A DNA stretch of 64,000 nucleotides, from contig NZ_OX419519.1 in NCBI RefSeq assembly GCF_948472415.1, positions 4,402,001 through 4,466,000 on the forward strand, in the 5' to 3' direction. The DNA comes from Kitasatospora fiedleri. GTDB taxonomy: Bacteria > Actinomycetota > Actinomycetes > Streptomycetales > Streptomycetaceae. Each line of letters begins with the position of its first letter. Positions within the stretch are counted from its first letter, which is position 1. Under the pieces are notes generated by a model that had not been told where the DNA came from, searched no databases, and saw only the letters and a list, made by a program, of their open reading frames with translations. The translations under genes and the position numbers were made by a program. Positions 54,658 through 63,620 of the stretch are shown piece by piece.

Positions 54658-54703
54658 CGGCTGCGGTGGCGGCTGCGGTGGCGGCTGCTCCACCGGCGGC
54701 GGT
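54635..54703. repeat. Direct repeat including the 3' end of the amidohydrolase-like gene
   Basis: A 21-bp segment at 54635-54655, which overlaps the last codons, is repeated exactly at 54683-54703. Two copies of GGCTGCGGTGGC lie between them. It looks like a local duplication with short tandem units. Confidence 0.7.
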
Positions 54704-54730
54704 GACGTAGGCGGCAGGGACGGTGGTAGC

Positions 54731-54756
54731 GGCCGGACCCCGCGCGGGGTCCGGCC
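54731..54756 (+). terminator. Terminator after the amidohydrolase-like gene
   Basis: GGCCGGACCCC (54731-54741) and its complement (54746-54756) form a perfect 11-bp stem with a GCGC loop. It probably ends the mqnC-containing transcript. Confidence 0.8.
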
Positions 54757-54861
54757 GGTTCGTTTCCGAAGCACCCGGGCTTTTCTGACTGGCCGTGACC
54801 TGGACGGGCCTTTGCGGTTACCATCCCGGTCAGACCTCCACCCGAGCCAGGAACAGGACGT

Positions 54862-55428
54862 ATGCGCGCCGCGACCCCCGAACGTCTTCGGACCAGACCG
54901 GCTCGGGGCTGGTACGTCGGGGCCGTGCTGAGCGCCGTGGTCGCGCTCGCGATGTGCCTGCTGGGCTGGCGGCAGGCCGACCAGGCGGACCGGATCGACG
55001 CGCACCCGGTGCGGGTCGAGGGGACGGTCACCCAACTGCCGGGCGGCAGCGGGACGTACAGCCAGGTCGCCTACCCGGTGGACGGGCGGCGGCTGACCGC
55101 CGCGGACCTGTGGCTGCCGGCCGACGCCAGGGTCGGCGCACCGATCTGCCTGGAACGGGCGGCGGACGACGCCTCCGCGGTGCGGGTGTGCGGGAAGACC
55201 TACCCGCAGCCGGTGGGCGTCGGACTGGCCCAGACCAGCGTGCCGGCGGCGGTGCTGCTGTGCGCGCTGTGCCTGTGGCGGATCTGGCGCTTCCGCCGCC
55301 ACCAGGCGGGCGAGGAACGGGCCCGGGCCGCCTTCACGGTGGCGTTCGCCGCCGAGGGGATGCCCGCGCTGACGCAGGGCAAGCGCTCCCGGCGCCGCCG
55401 CAAGGGGGGCCGCCGCGCCCTGCGGTGA
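54862..55428 (+). CDS. DUF3592-like membrane protein
   Basis: A 188-aa protein from ATG 54862. One transmembrane helix near residues 18-38 ([20 protein letters not shown]) and another near 128-146 ([16 protein letters not shown]) flank an extracytoplasmic domain of about 85 residues with two Cys. The C-terminus is very basic ([15 protein letters not shown]). This plan resembles DUF3592-like proteins of unknown function, but the assignment is weak. It follows a strong terminator, so it likely has its own promoter, and precedes menG by 44 bp. Confidence 0.75.
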   Translation: MRAATPERLRTRPARGWYVGAVLSAVVALAMCLLGWRQADQADRIDAHPVRVEGTVTQLPGGSGTYSQVAYPVDGRRLTAADLWLPADARVGAPICLERAADDASAVRVCGKTYPQPVGVGLAQTSVPAAVLLCALCLWRIWRFRRHQAGEERARAAFTVAFAAEGMPALTQGKRSRRRRKGGRRALR

Positions 55429-55472
55429 GCCCTGGTGGCGGTCCGCGTCACGGCAAGGTGAACAATGGGCGT

Positions 55473-56168
55473 GTGACCCGAGCCCATCTGGACAAGCAGC
55501 CGCAGGACGTCGCCGCCATGTTCGACGACGTCGCGGCCAAGTACGACCGCACCAACGACGTGCTCTCGCTGGGCCAGGCCCGGCTCTGGCGCCGGGCGGT
55601 GGCCGACGCGGTGGGCGCCGTCGCGGGCCAGCGCATCCTGGACCTCGGTGCGGGCACCGGCACGTCCTCGCTGCCGTTCCTGGAGGCGGGCGCCGACGTG
55701 GTGCCGTGCGACTTCTCGATCGGCATGCTGAGCGAGGGCAAGAGCCGCCACCCCGAACTCGCGCTGACCGCCGGGGACGCGACCCGGCTGCCGTTCGCCG
55801 ACGAGTCCTTCGACGCGGTGACGATCTCCTTCGCGCTGCGCAACGTGCAGGACCACGAGACGGCGGTGCGCGAGATGCTGCGGGTGACCAAGCCCGGCGG
55901 GAAGCTGGTGATCTGCGAGTTCTCCACGCCGACCTGGACGCCGCTGCGCACCGTCTACACCGAGTACCTGATGCGGGCGCTGCCGCCGGTGGCCACCCGG
56001 GTGTCCTCCAACCCGGAGGCGTACGTGTACCTCGCGGAGTCGATCCGGGCCTGGCCGGACCAGCCCGCGCTCTCCGCCGAACTCCAGCGGGCGGGCTGGA
56101 CGAAGGTGGCCTGGCGCAACCTGACCGGCGGCATCGTCGCCCTCCACCGCGGCTTCAAGGCCCCGTAG
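55473..56168 (+). CDS. menG: Demethylmenaquinone methyltransferase
   Basis: A 231-aa protein from GTG 55473. The SAM-binding signature [28 protein letters not shown] is at residues ~52-80, followed by [24 protein letters not shown], the UbiE/MenG pattern. [22 protein letters not shown] and the C-terminal [13 protein letters not shown] complete it. The enzyme methylates demethylmenaquinone, the last step of menaquinone synthesis, in the cytoplasm at the membrane. It serves both the futalosine and classical routes. The geranylgeranyl reductase-like gene follows after about 95 bp. Confidence 0.95.
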   Translation: MTRAHLDKQPQDVAAMFDDVAAKYDRTNDVLSLGQARLWRRAVADAVGAVAGQRILDLGAGTGTSSLPFLEAGADVVPCDFSIGMLSEGKSRHPELALTAGDATRLPFADESFDAVTISFALRNVQDHETAVREMLRVTKPGGKLVICEFSTPTWTPLRTVYTEYLMRALPPVATRVSSNPEAYVYLAESIRAWPDQPALSAELQRAGWTKVAWRNLTGGIVALHRGFKAP

Positions 56169-56262
56169 ACTGCGAGGGTTCGGCACCCCGTCCGCCGGAA
56201 AGGCGCTGACGGGGCGTCGGCCCCGACTCCGTGCCCCCGACGCGCTCAGGAGAGAGCCCCGT

Positions 56263-57543
56263 ATGACCGAGACCGCCGTCGAGTCCACCGCCGACGTCAT
56301 CGTGGTCGGCGCCGGTCCGGCCGGCTCCAGCACCGCCTACTGGCTGGCCCAGGCGGGACTGGACGTGCTGCTGCTGGAGAAGACCGAGTTCCCGCGCGAG
56401 AAGGTGTGCGGGGACGGCCTGACCCCGCGGGCCGTCAAGCAGCTGGTCGACATGGGCATCGACGTGTCCACCGAGAACGGCTGGCTCCAGAACAAGGGCC
56501 TGCGGATCATCGGCGGCGGCGTCCGGCTGGAGCTGGACTGGCCGGAGCTGGCCTCCTTCCCCGACTACGGCCTGGTGCGCAAGCGCGCCGACTTCGACGA
56601 ACTGCTGGCCCGGCAGGCGCAGAAGGCCGGCGCCCGGCTGTACGAGAACTGCAACGTCAGCGGCCCGGTCCAGGACCGCACCGGGCGGATCACCGGCGTC
56701 ACCGCCAAGCTCGGGCCGGACAAGCGCGAGGTCGAGTTCCACGCGCCGCTGGTGGTGGCCGCGGACGGCAACTCGACCCGGCTGTCGCTGGCCATGGGCC
56801 TGCACCGGCTCGAGTCCCGGCCGATGGGCGTCGCCTACCGGACGTACTTCACCTCGCCCCGGCACGACGACGACTACCTGGAGTCCTGGCTGGAGCTGTG
56901 GGACACCCGCGGCGGTCAGAAGAAGCTGCTGCCCGGCTACGGCTGGATCTTCGGCATGGGCGACGGCACCTCCAACGTCGGCCTGGGCATCCTCAACTCC
57001 TCGCCCGCCTTCGGCGACCTCAACTGGCGCGAAGTGCTCAAGAGCTGGTGCGCCGGCATGCCCGAGGAGTGGGGCTACACCCCGGAGAACATGACCGAGC
57101 CGATCCGCGGCGCGGCCCTGCCGATGGCCTTCAACCGGCAGCCGCACTACACCCGCGGCCTGCTGCTGGTCGGCGACGCGGGCGGCCTGGTCAACCCGTT
57201 CAACGGCGAGGGCATCGCCTATGCGATGGAATCCGGCCAACTCGCCGCGGGCGTCATCGTCCAGGCCATGGCCCGGATCACCCCCGAGGGCCGGGAACGC
57301 GCCCTGGCCCGCTACCCCCAGCTGCTCAAGGACACCTACGGCGGCTACTACACCCTCGGCCGCGCCTTCGTGAAGCTGATCGGCAACGACCGGGTGATGC
57401 GGATCGCCGCCGAACGCGGCCTCACCCACCCCGTCCTGATGAAGTTCGTCCTCAAGCTCCTCGCCAACCTGACCGACCCGAGCGGCGGCGACGCCGCGGA
57501 CCGGATCATCAACGGCCTGACCAAGGTCGCGCCCCGCGCCTGA
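56263..57543 (+). CDS. Geranylgeranyl reductase family FAD protein
   Basis: A 426-aa flavoprotein from ATG 56263. The FAD motif is VIVVGAGPAGSSTAYWLAQAG. PREKVCGDGLTPRAVKQL follows, and GLLLVGDAGGLVNPFNGEGIAYAMESG is the second FAD motif. Family members hydrogenate isoprenoid double bonds. In actinobacteria with partly saturated menaquinones such an enzyme reduces the isoprenyl side chain, which fits its place directly after menG. That role is inference from position and family. A 72-bp gap separates it from a convergent toxin gene. Confidence 0.92.
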   Translation: MTETAVESTADVIVVGAGPAGSSTAYWLAQAGLDVLLLEKTEFPREKVCGDGLTPRAVKQLVDMGIDVSTENGWLQNKGLRIIGGGVRLELDWPELASFPDYGLVRKRADFDELLARQAQKAGARLYENCNVSGPVQDRTGRITGVTAKLGPDKREVEFHAPLVVAADGNSTRLSLAMGLHRLESRPMGVAYRTYFTSPRHDDDYLESWLELWDTRGGQKKLLPGYGWIFGMGDGTSNVGLGILNSSPAFGDLNWREVLKSWCAGMPEEWGYTPENMTEPIRGAALPMAFNRQPHYTRGLLLVGDAGGLVNPFNGEGIAYAMESGQLAAGVIVQAMARITPEGRERALARYPQLLKDTYGGYYTLGRAFVKLIGNDRVMRIAAERGLTHPVLMKFVLKLLANLTDPSGGDAADRIINGLTKVAPRA

Positions 57544-57615
57544 CCCCGCAGGCCCCGCGAAGGCGGCGGACGGGCGCGGGAGCGCTCGGCCGCCGCCTTC
57601 CGCGTGCGGTGGTGC

Positions 57616-58023
57616 TCAGCCCCGGGCGTCCCGCTCGCGGAGGTCGGGCACGACGGACGCGACGGTGGTGAAGTCGTTGTCGACGTGCAGCACCGTGAGG
57701 TCGTGGTGGGCGGCGGTGGCACAGACCAGCAGGTCGATCGCACCGGCCGAGCGGTGCAGGCCCCGCTGCGTCAGCCTGTACTGGGCGGAATCCACCCATC
57801 GCCAGGCCGACTCGGGCACCGCAGCGGTGCCGCACAGGGTGTCCAGTTCGTCGGCCAGCTCGTCGCGGTGCGCCGGACTCGTGGCGCAGTACAGGAACTC
57901 GGCGCGGGTGGGCTCGCAGACGTGCAGCGCCCCGGCGGCGATGTGCCCCTCCCAGGCACGCAGCGCCCCCGGGGCGCGGAACAGGTGCCACAGGGCCGAG
58001 GCGTCGACCAGATAGCCGATCAA
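57616..58023 (-). CDS. PIN-domain toxin (VapC-type)
   Basis: A 135-aa protein from TTG 58023. Its start overlaps the antitoxin stop by 4 bp (TTGA), a classic toxin-antitoxin arrangement. The four acidic PIN residues are seen: LVDASALW (Asp7), CEPTRAEFLY (Glu), AIDLLVCATAAHH (Asp) and HVDNDF (Asp). VapC-type toxins are RNases that cut tRNA or rRNA when freed from antitoxin. It belongs to the first of two adjacent modules. The TTG start probably keeps toxin output lower than antitoxin. Confidence 0.93.
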   Translation of the reverse strand: MIGYLVDASALWHLFRAPGALRAWEGHIAAGALHVCEPTRAEFLYCATSPAHRDELADELDTLCGTAAVPESAWRWVDSAQYRLTQRGLHRSAGAIDLLVCATAAHHDLTVLHVDNDFTTVASVVPDLRERDARG

Positions 58024-58253
58024 GCGAGGCCCTCCTGGCGGGCCTGCTCGGCGGCCGCCCGCGCGGCCGCGGCCGCGTCGAACTCGCCCCGGGCGCCCCT
58101 GGCGGCGAGCCGTTCCGCCGCCTCCAGCCGCTTCATGCGCGCCGTGTACTCGCGGAGGGCGTTGTTGACGGTGTCCTTCTTGGTGGTGGTGCCCATCAGT
58201 TTCATCGCGGCGGCGAGGGCCTCGTCGTCGATGTCGATCTGCGTGACGCTCAC
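58020..58253 (-). CDS. VapB-type antitoxin
   Basis: A 77-aa protein from GTG 58253, behind GGAGG. The N-terminal TQIDIDDEALAAAMKLMGTTTKKDTVNNALREY is a ribbon-helix-helix/VapB DNA-binding segment (DUF2191 type). The Ala/Glu-rich helical tail (RLEAAERLAARGARGEFDAAAA) wraps the toxin. The toxin start overlaps its stop. The pair probably represses its own promoter. About 155 bp separate it from the second module downstream. Confidence 0.9.
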   Translation of the reverse strand: MSVTQIDIDDEALAAAMKLMGTTTKKDTVNNALREYTARMKRLEAAERLAARGARGEFDAAAAARAAAEQARQEGLA

Positions 58254-58410
58254 TCCGCGCCTCCGGTTCTGTGGGCAATGTTGGTGCCCGGCATATGTCG
58301 CCAACATCGGGTCGGCGCGGGGTACCGCACCCCGGCAGGTGCAGTCGGTCCGTTCCCACCCCCGGAAGGACGACTTCCGGCCGCGGACCCGGGCGGCCGG
58401 GGCGGCGGGT

Positions 58411-58857
58411 TCAGACGTGGACGATCTTCACGATGGGGGAGCCCGGGAGTTCCTCGGCGGCCTTGCACAGCGCCGGAATGTGCGACCGGTCGGAGGTGAC
58501 GAGCAGGACCGGCGGCGCGCAGAGGGCGGCGGTGGCGACCACGAGGGCGTCGACCAGGCACTCGTGTCCGTCGAGGCCCGAGGTGTCGAGCAGGTGGGCG
58601 GCGGCGTCCATCACCGCGTCGGTGACGGGCTTCACGTCGAAGCGGGAGAGCAGGAACCGGAGTCGGTCGGCGGCGGGGCCGCTCCGGCGGACCTCCAGCG
58701 GGGTCAGGGCGGAGAGCGCGACCCGGCGGCCGGTGCGTTCGGCCACCTCGACGCGTGCCCGCATGCCCTCGTCGCCGTCGACGTGCAGCGAGAGCCCCTG
58801 GGCGTCCAGGACCAGAGTGCCCTCGCTCCTGGCCTTGACCTTGAGGCGCTTGCTCAC
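58411..58857 (-). CDS. Second PIN-domain toxin
   Basis: A 148-aa protein from GTG 58857, overlapping its antitoxin stop by 4 bp. PIN acidic residues are present: VLDAQGL (Asp18), LTPLEV (Glu54), CLVDALVVATA (Asp) and VTSDRSHIPAL (Asp). It differs clearly from the first toxin and has a basic N-terminus (SKRLKVKARSEG). An RNase role is expected. The two modules are back to back on the same strand, between the isoprenoid reductase and an EamA transporter. Confidence 0.88.
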   Translation of the reverse strand: MSKRLKVKARSEGTLVLDAQGLSLHVDGDEGMRARVEVAERTGRRVALSALTPLEVRRSGPAADRLRFLLSRFDVKPVTDAVMDAAAHLLDTSGLDGHECLVDALVVATAALCAPPVLLVTSDRSHIPALCKAAEELPGSPIVKIVHV

Positions 58858-59093
58858 CACTCCCGTTCCGCCTGCTCCAGCGCCTCGGCGGACACGGGAC
58901 CGAACTCCTCGCGGTCGGCGGTGACGACCTCGCCGAGTTTCTGGGCGGCCAGCCACTCCTCCAGGGCCTCGGCCACGACGGAGGAGAAACCGGTCCGGCC
59001 CGTGCGCTCCTCGACTTCGTTGATCAATGACTGGGCCAGCGACACCGACCGCTTGCCGGCGCGCTCGTGGCTCTTGCGGGTGGGGACGGTCAT
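58854..59093 (-). CDS. Antitoxin of the second PIN module
   Basis: A 79-aa protein from ATG 59093. The ribbon-helix-helix core is KRSVSLAQSLINEVEERTGRTGFSSVVAEALEEWLAAQK. The C-terminal acidic tail (REEFGPVSAEALEQAEREW) would bind the toxin. The stop codon overlaps the toxin start. An A-rich stretch (CCCAAAAGG) lies just before the start codon. The longer upstream frame to 59234 has no coding bias and was rejected. Confidence 0.88.
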   Translation of the reverse strand: MTVPTRKSHERAGKRSVSLAQSLINEVEERTGRTGFSSVVAEALEEWLAAQKLGEVVTADREEFGPVSAEALEQAEREW

Positions 59094-59266
59094 ACCCAAA
59101 AGGTAGCACCGCCGGTAGGAAAAAATGCCGCCCGAGGTGTCGCCGGTCAGGCGGGCGGGCCCGAAAGCGCTTGCCCGTCGCCTTCCGGGTGCGGGAGAGT
59201 GGCGCCCTCCGAACCGTCCCGTCCGATGCCGCACGGGCCCCCGTCGACCCTTCCGGGAGCCGTGCC

Positions 59267-60178
59267 GTGGCCGTGGTGTCGCTCGATGTCCGTCCGCGGT
59301 TCGCGCGGGACCTGCCGCTGCTGGCGGTGGCGGTGGTGTGGGGGTCCAGCTTCCTGGTGGTGAAGCGGGTGGCCGGGCCGGAGACGGTGGTCGCGGTGCT
59401 GGTGCTGCGGTTCGGGCTGGTGCTGCCGGTGCTGGGGGCGGTGGCGTGGCGGCGGCTGCGCGGGCTGTCGGCGGCGCAGTGGGCCGGCGGGGCGCTGCTG
59501 GGGGTGGTGCTGGGGGCGGTGTTCCTGCTGGAGACGTACGGGGCGGTGCACACCTCGGCGACCAACGCGGGGTTGGTGATCAGTCTGACGATGGTGTTCA
59601 CGCCGCTGGCGGAGGCGGCGCTGCGGCGCAGCGCGCCGTCGGGGGCGTTCCTGGCGGCGGCGGCCCTGTCGGTGCTGGGGGTGGCGCTGCTGACCGGGGA
59701 CGGCGGGCTGCGGGCGCCGTCGGCGGGCGACCTGCTGGTGCTGGGGGCGGCGGGGGCGCGGACGGTGAACGTGCTGGCGACGGCCCGGCTGCGGGCGGTG
59801 CGCGGGGTGGACGCGCTGGCCCTGACCTGGGTCCAACTGGCCTTCGCCACGGCGGTGTTCGTGCTGGCGTCGCCGTTCGCCGGCCGGTCTCCGCTGAGCG
59901 TGGCGGGGTCCTTGGACGCGGCCCGCTGGGGCCTGCTGCTGTACCTGTCGCTGCTGTGCACGCTGTTCGCGTTCTTCGTGCAGCTGTGGGCGGTGCGGGC
60001 GACCTCGCCGTCCCGGGTGAGCCTGCTGCTGGGCACCGAGCCGCTGTGGGCGGCGCTGTGCGGGGTGCTGCTGGCGGGGGACCGGCCGGGGCCGTTCGCG
60101 CTGCTGGGGGCGGTGGCGGTGCTGGCGGGCACCGAGTGGGGGCGGCGGCGGGCGCCGGGCGTCCTTGAGAGCTTGTGA
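59267..60178 (+). CDS. EamA/DMT family transporter
   Basis: A 303-aa protein from GTG 59267, with GGGAG eight bases upstream; GTG 59273 or 59276 are alternatives. Ten hydrophobic helices in two EamA halves are seen: LPLLAVAVVWGSSFLVVKRVAGPETVVAVLVLRFGLVLPVLG in the first, and DLLVLGAAGARTVNVLATARLRAVRGVDAL in the second. Members of this family export metabolites such as amino acids or nucleosides. It is divergent from the antitoxin gene, and the following 410 bp form the nuo promoter region. Confidence 0.88.
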   Translation: MAVVSLDVRPRFARDLPLLAVAVVWGSSFLVVKRVAGPETVVAVLVLRFGLVLPVLGAVAWRRLRGLSAAQWAGGALLGVVLGAVFLLETYGAVHTSATNAGLVISLTMVFTPLAEAALRRSAPSGAFLAAAALSVLGVALLTGDGGLRAPSAGDLLVLGAAGARTVNVLATARLRAVRGVDALALTWVQLAFATAVFVLASPFAGRSPLSVAGSLDAARWGLLLYLSLLCTLFAFFVQLWAVRATSPSRVSLLLGTEPLWAALCGVLLAGDRPGPFALLGAVAVLAGTEWGRRRAPGVLESL

Positions 60179-60478
60179 ACGAAGGGTCAAGCGGCTGCCG
60201 CGCCGGGTCCACCGCCAGGGTGAGATCCACTATCACGTCAACCGGATCACTCCGAAATTTGCCTTGGCCGCCGCAGAATTGATATAGGGCGTGGCCGAAC
60301 GGCGGTCGTTTCCCGCCGGATTGCGACTGTATGTGGCCAATCGCCCACATCGGGTGGAGCGGTGGTGATCGATCCGCCTTCGCGGGCCTTCGTCGGGTGG
60401 CGAAGATCACAAAGATCATCGGGAACTGCGTGTCGCAGATCACAAGCGGACAGGCATAGGATGCGCTCCAACCTGGCT

Positions 60479-60496
60479 TTGTGAACTGCCTCACAT
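60479..60496 (+). promoter_or_regulatory. Rex-like operator upstream of nuoA
   Basis: TTGTGAACTGCCTCACAT matches the Rex consensus TTGTGAA-N4-TTCACAA except at two positions. It lies 98 bp before nuoA and just after a possible -10 (TAGGAT, 60457-60462). In Streptomyces, Rex senses the NADH/NAD ratio and controls respiratory operons including nuo. The rest of 60179-60593 holds no gene. Confidence 0.75.
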
Positions 60497-60593
60497 GGAG
60501 CCGGATCCCACGAAGTGGATCATCATTTCACCATCGGTGACCTGGTGGTTCCGATCTGCAGTCAAGGACGACTGGACGGAGGGAGCGGGGGCT

Positions 60594-60953
60594 ATGAATG
60601 CCTACGCGCCGATCCTCGTACTCGGTGCCATCGCGGCGGCGTTCGCGGTCGGCTCCGTCGTGATGGCCTCGCTCACCGGCCCGAAGCGCTACAACCGGGC
60701 CAAGTTGGAGGCGTACGAGTGCGGTATCGAACCGACCCCGCAGCCGGTGGGCGGCGGGCGGTTCCCGATCAAGTACTACCTGACGGCGATGCTCTTCATC
60801 GTCTTCGACATCGAGATCGTCTTCCTCTACCCCTGGGCGGTCAGCTTCGACGCCCTGGGGATCTTCGGGCTGGTCGAGATGCTCCTGTTCATCGCCACCG
60901 TGTTCGTCGCCTACGCCTACGTCTGGCGCCGCGGCGGCCTGGAGTGGGACTGA
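60594..60953 (+). CDS. nuoA: NADH-quinone oxidoreductase subunit A
   Basis: A 119-aa membrane subunit from ATG 60594. Three helices and the conserved loop KLEAYECGIEPTPQP (with the Cys), then RFPIKYYLTAMLFIVFDIEIVFLYPWAV, identify NuoA. It forms part of the proton-pumping membrane arm near the quinone site of complex I. It is the first gene of the operon; nuoB follows after 65 bp. A Rex-like site upstream points to redox control. Confidence 0.97.
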   Translation: MNAYAPILVLGAIAAAFAVGSVVMASLTGPKRYNRAKLEAYECGIEPTPQPVGGGRFPIKYYLTAMLFIVFDIEIVFLYPWAVSFDALGIFGLVEMLLFIATVFVAYAYVWRRGGLEWD

Positions 60954-61018
60954 CCACCGGCCGCCGCCCGTGAACGGGCGGACAAGCCAACGGACTCGAA
61001 GGCATTGAGAGGGAACTG

Positions 61019-61573
61019 ATGGGTATCGAGGAGAAGCTGCCGAGCGGCTTCCTGCTCACCAGCGTGGAGGCCGCCGCGGGCTGGGTGCGGAAGGCTTCGG
61101 TCTTCCCGGCGACCTTCGGTCTGGCCTGCTGCGCGATCGAGATGATGACCACCGGCGCGGGCCGCTACGACCTGGCCCGGTTCGGCATGGAGGTCTTCCG
61201 GGGCTCGCCCCGGCAGGCCGACCTGATGATCGTGGCGGGCCGGGTGAGCCAGAAGATGGCGCCGGTGCTGCGGCAGGTCTACGACCAGATGCCGAACCCG
61301 AAGTGGGTCATCTCGATGGGCGTGTGCGCCTCCTCGGGCGGCATGTTCAACAACTACGCGATCGTCCAGGGCGTCGACCACATCGTCCCGGTGGACATCT
61401 ACCTGCCGGGCTGCCCGCCCCGCCCGGAGATGCTGCTGGACGCGATCGTCAAGCTGCACGAGAAGATCCAGCACGAGAAGCTCGGCGTGAACCGCCGCCG
61501 GGCCGAGGAGGAGGCCGAGCGCCTCGCGCTGCAGGCCGTCCCGACCAGCGAGATGCGGGGGCTGCTGCGATGA
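61019..61573 (+). CDS. nuoB: NADH-quinone oxidoreductase subunit B
   Basis: A 184-aa subunit from ATG 61019. It carries the N2 iron-sulfur cluster ligands: the double cysteine in [10 protein letters not shown] (Cys37, Cys38), the Cys in [11 protein letters not shown] and the Cys in [10 protein letters not shown]. The cluster passes electrons to the quinone. The C-terminus is Glu/Arg-rich and variable. Its stop overlaps the nuoC start by 4 bp (ATGA), so the two are translationally coupled. Confidence 0.97.
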   Translation: MGIEEKLPSGFLLTSVEAAAGWVRKASVFPATFGLACCAIEMMTTGAGRYDLARFGMEVFRGSPRQADLMIVAGRVSQKMAPVLRQVYDQMPNPKWVISMGVCASSGGMFNNYAIVQGVDHIVPVDIYLPGCPPRPEMLLDAIVKLHEKIQHEKLGVNRRRAEEEAERLALQAVPTSEMRGLLR

Positions 61574-62292
61574 GCGACTCCGACCGGCCGGAGCAGGCGC
61601 CCGAGGTCCCGGCGACCCGGCGGGAGATCCCGGTCGAGGTGGTCGGCCGCCGGCAGGGCATGTTCGGCGCCCGCGGCACCGGCGACACCTCCGGCTTCGG
61701 CGGCCTGGACGCCCCGATCGTGCTGCCCGGCGCCAGCGAGCGCCCCTACGGCGGCTGGTTCGACGAGGTGGCCGACGAGTTCGAGGGCGCGCTGGAGGAG
61801 CAGGGCCTCGACGTCGCCGACGTGATCGGGAAGACCGTCGTCGACCGCGGCGAACTGACCTTCCACATCGAGCGCGAGCACCTGCTGAAGTCGGTGCGCA
61901 TCCTGCGCGACGACCCGGCGCTCCGCTTCGAGCTGTGCCTGGGCGTCAGCGGCGTGCACTACCCGCAGGACAAGGGCCGGGAGCTGCACGCCGTCTACCA
62001 CCTGCGCTCGATCACCCACACCCGGCTGATCCGGCTGGAGGTCACCGCGCCCGACGCGGACCCGCGGATTCCGTCCGTGGTGAGCGTCTACCCGACCAAC
62101 GACTGGCACGAGCGGGAGACCTACGACTTCTTCGGCCTGGTCTTCGAGGGCCACCCGGCGCTCACCCGGATCATGATGCCGGACGACTGGCTGGGCCACC
62201 CGCAGCGCAAGGACTACCCGCTCGGCGGCATCCCCGTCGAGTACAAGGGCGCCCAGATCCCGGCTCCCGACCAGCGGAGGTCGTACAGCTGA
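61570..62292 (+). CDS. nuoC: NADH-quinone oxidoreductase subunit C
   Basis: A 240-aa hydrophilic subunit from ATG 61570. The family signature is seen in [20 protein letters not shown] and [40 protein letters not shown]. The first ~55 residues are a variable extension typical of actinobacteria. It belongs to the peripheral arm linking NuoD and NuoB. It is a separate gene here, not fused to nuoD. Its stop overlaps the nuoD start by one base (TGATG). Confidence 0.96.
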   Translation: MSDSDRPEQAPEVPATRREIPVEVVGRRQGMFGARGTGDTSGFGGLDAPIVLPGASERPYGGWFDEVADEFEGALEEQGLDVADVIGKTVVDRGELTFHIEREHLLKSVRILRDDPALRFELCLGVSGVHYPQDKGRELHAVYHLRSITHTRLIRLEVTAPDADPRIPSVVSVYPTNDWHERETYDFFGLVFEGHPALTRIMMPDDWLGHPQRKDYPLGGIPVEYKGAQIPAPDQRRSYS

Positions 62293-63620
62293 TGAGCAGC
62301 ACCCACTACGAAGCAGGCGCCCGGGAGACCACCGAGGGACGGGTGTTCACCGTCACCGGCGGCGACTGGGGCGAGGTCGCCGAGGCGGTGGCCGGCGCCG
62401 ACGACGAGCGGATCATCGTCAACATGGGCCCGCAGCACCCGTCCACCCACGGCGTGCTGCGGCTGATCCTGGAGATCGACGGCGAGACGGTCACCGAGGC
62501 CCGCTGCGGCATCGGCTACCTGCACACCGGCATCGAGAAGAACATGGAGTTCCGCAACTGGGTGCAGGGCACCACGTTCGTGACGCGGATGGACTACCTC
62601 ACCCCGCTGTACAACGAGACCGCCTACTGCCTGGCCGTGGAGAAGCTGCTCGGGATCACCGCCGACGTGCCCGAGCGGGCCACCGTGATCCGGGTGCTGA
62701 TGATGGAGCTCAACCGGATCTCCTCGCACCTGGTGGCCCTGGCCACCGGCGGCATGGAGATCGGCTCCACCACCCTGATGATCTACGGCTTCCGGGACCG
62801 CGAGGTCGTCCTGGACATCTTCGAGCTGGTCACCGGCCTGCGGATGAACCACGCCTACGTCCGCCCCGGCGGCCTGGCCCAGGACCTGCCGCCCGGCGCG
62901 GTCGACAAGATCCGCGAGGGCGTCAACCTGCTGCGCTCGCGGATGCACGAGTACGACAAGCTGGCCACCGACAACCCGGTGTTCAAGGCCCGGCTGGTCG
63001 ACGTCGGCTTCCTCGACCTGCCCGGCTGCCTGGCGCTCGGCGCCACCGGCCCGATCCTGCGGGCCACCGGGCTGCCGCACGACCTGCGCAAGTCGGACCC
63101 GTACTGCGGCTACGAGACCTACGACTTCGACGTCGCGGTGGCCGACACCGCGGACTCCTACGGGCGGTTCCTGATCCGGCTGGAGGAGATGCGGCAGTCG
63201 CTGCGGATCGTCGAGCAGTGCCTGGAGCGGCTGGCCCCCGGGCCGGTCATGGTGGCGGACAAGAAGATCGCCTGGCCGTCCCAGCTGGCCGTCGGCCCCG
63301 ACGGCATGGGCAACTCGCTGGACCACATCCGGAAGATCATGGGCACCTCGATGGAGGCCCTGATCCACCACTTCAAGCTGGTCACCGAGGGCTTCAAGGT
63401 CCCGGTCGGCCAGGCCTACGCCGCGGTGGAGTCGCCCAAGGGCGAACTCGGCGTGCACGTGGTCAGCGACGGCGGCACCCGGCCCTACCGGGTGCACTTC
63501 CGCGACCCGTCGTTCACCAACCTGCAGACGATGGCCGCGATGTGCGAGGGCGGCCCGCTGGCCGACGTGATCGTGGCGGTGGCCGGGATCGACCCGGTGA
63601 TGGGAGGCGTGGACCGGTGA
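62292..63620 (+). CDS. nuoD: NADH-quinone oxidoreductase subunit D
   Basis: A 442-aa subunit from ATG 62292. The 49-kDa/NuoD motifs are [21 protein letters not shown] (quinone-pocket His), [31 protein letters not shown] and the C-terminal [12 protein letters not shown]...GGVDR. It forms the quinone site with NuoB. The ~40-residue N-terminal extension is usual in Streptomyces. It is coupled to nuoC and overlaps nuoE by 4 bp (GTGA). Confidence 0.97.
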   Translation: MSSTHYEAGARETTEGRVFTVTGGDWGEVAEAVAGADDERIIVNMGPQHPSTHGVLRLILEIDGETVTEARCGIGYLHTGIEKNMEFRNWVQGTTFVTRMDYLTPLYNETAYCLAVEKLLGITADVPERATVIRVLMMELNRISSHLVALATGGMEIGSTTLMIYGFRDREVVLDIFELVTGLRMNHAYVRPGGLAQDLPPGAVDKIREGVNLLRSRMHEYDKLATDNPVFKARLVDVGFLDLPGCLALGATGPILRATGLPHDLRKSDPYCGYETYDFDVAVADTADSYGRFLIRLEEMRQSLRIVEQCLERLAPGPVMVADKKIAWPSQLAVGPDGMGNSLDHIRKIMGTSMEALIHHFKLVTEGFKVPVGQAYAAVESPKGELGVHVVSDGGTRPYRVHFRDPSFTNLQTMAAMCEGGPLADVIVAVAGIDPVMGGVDR

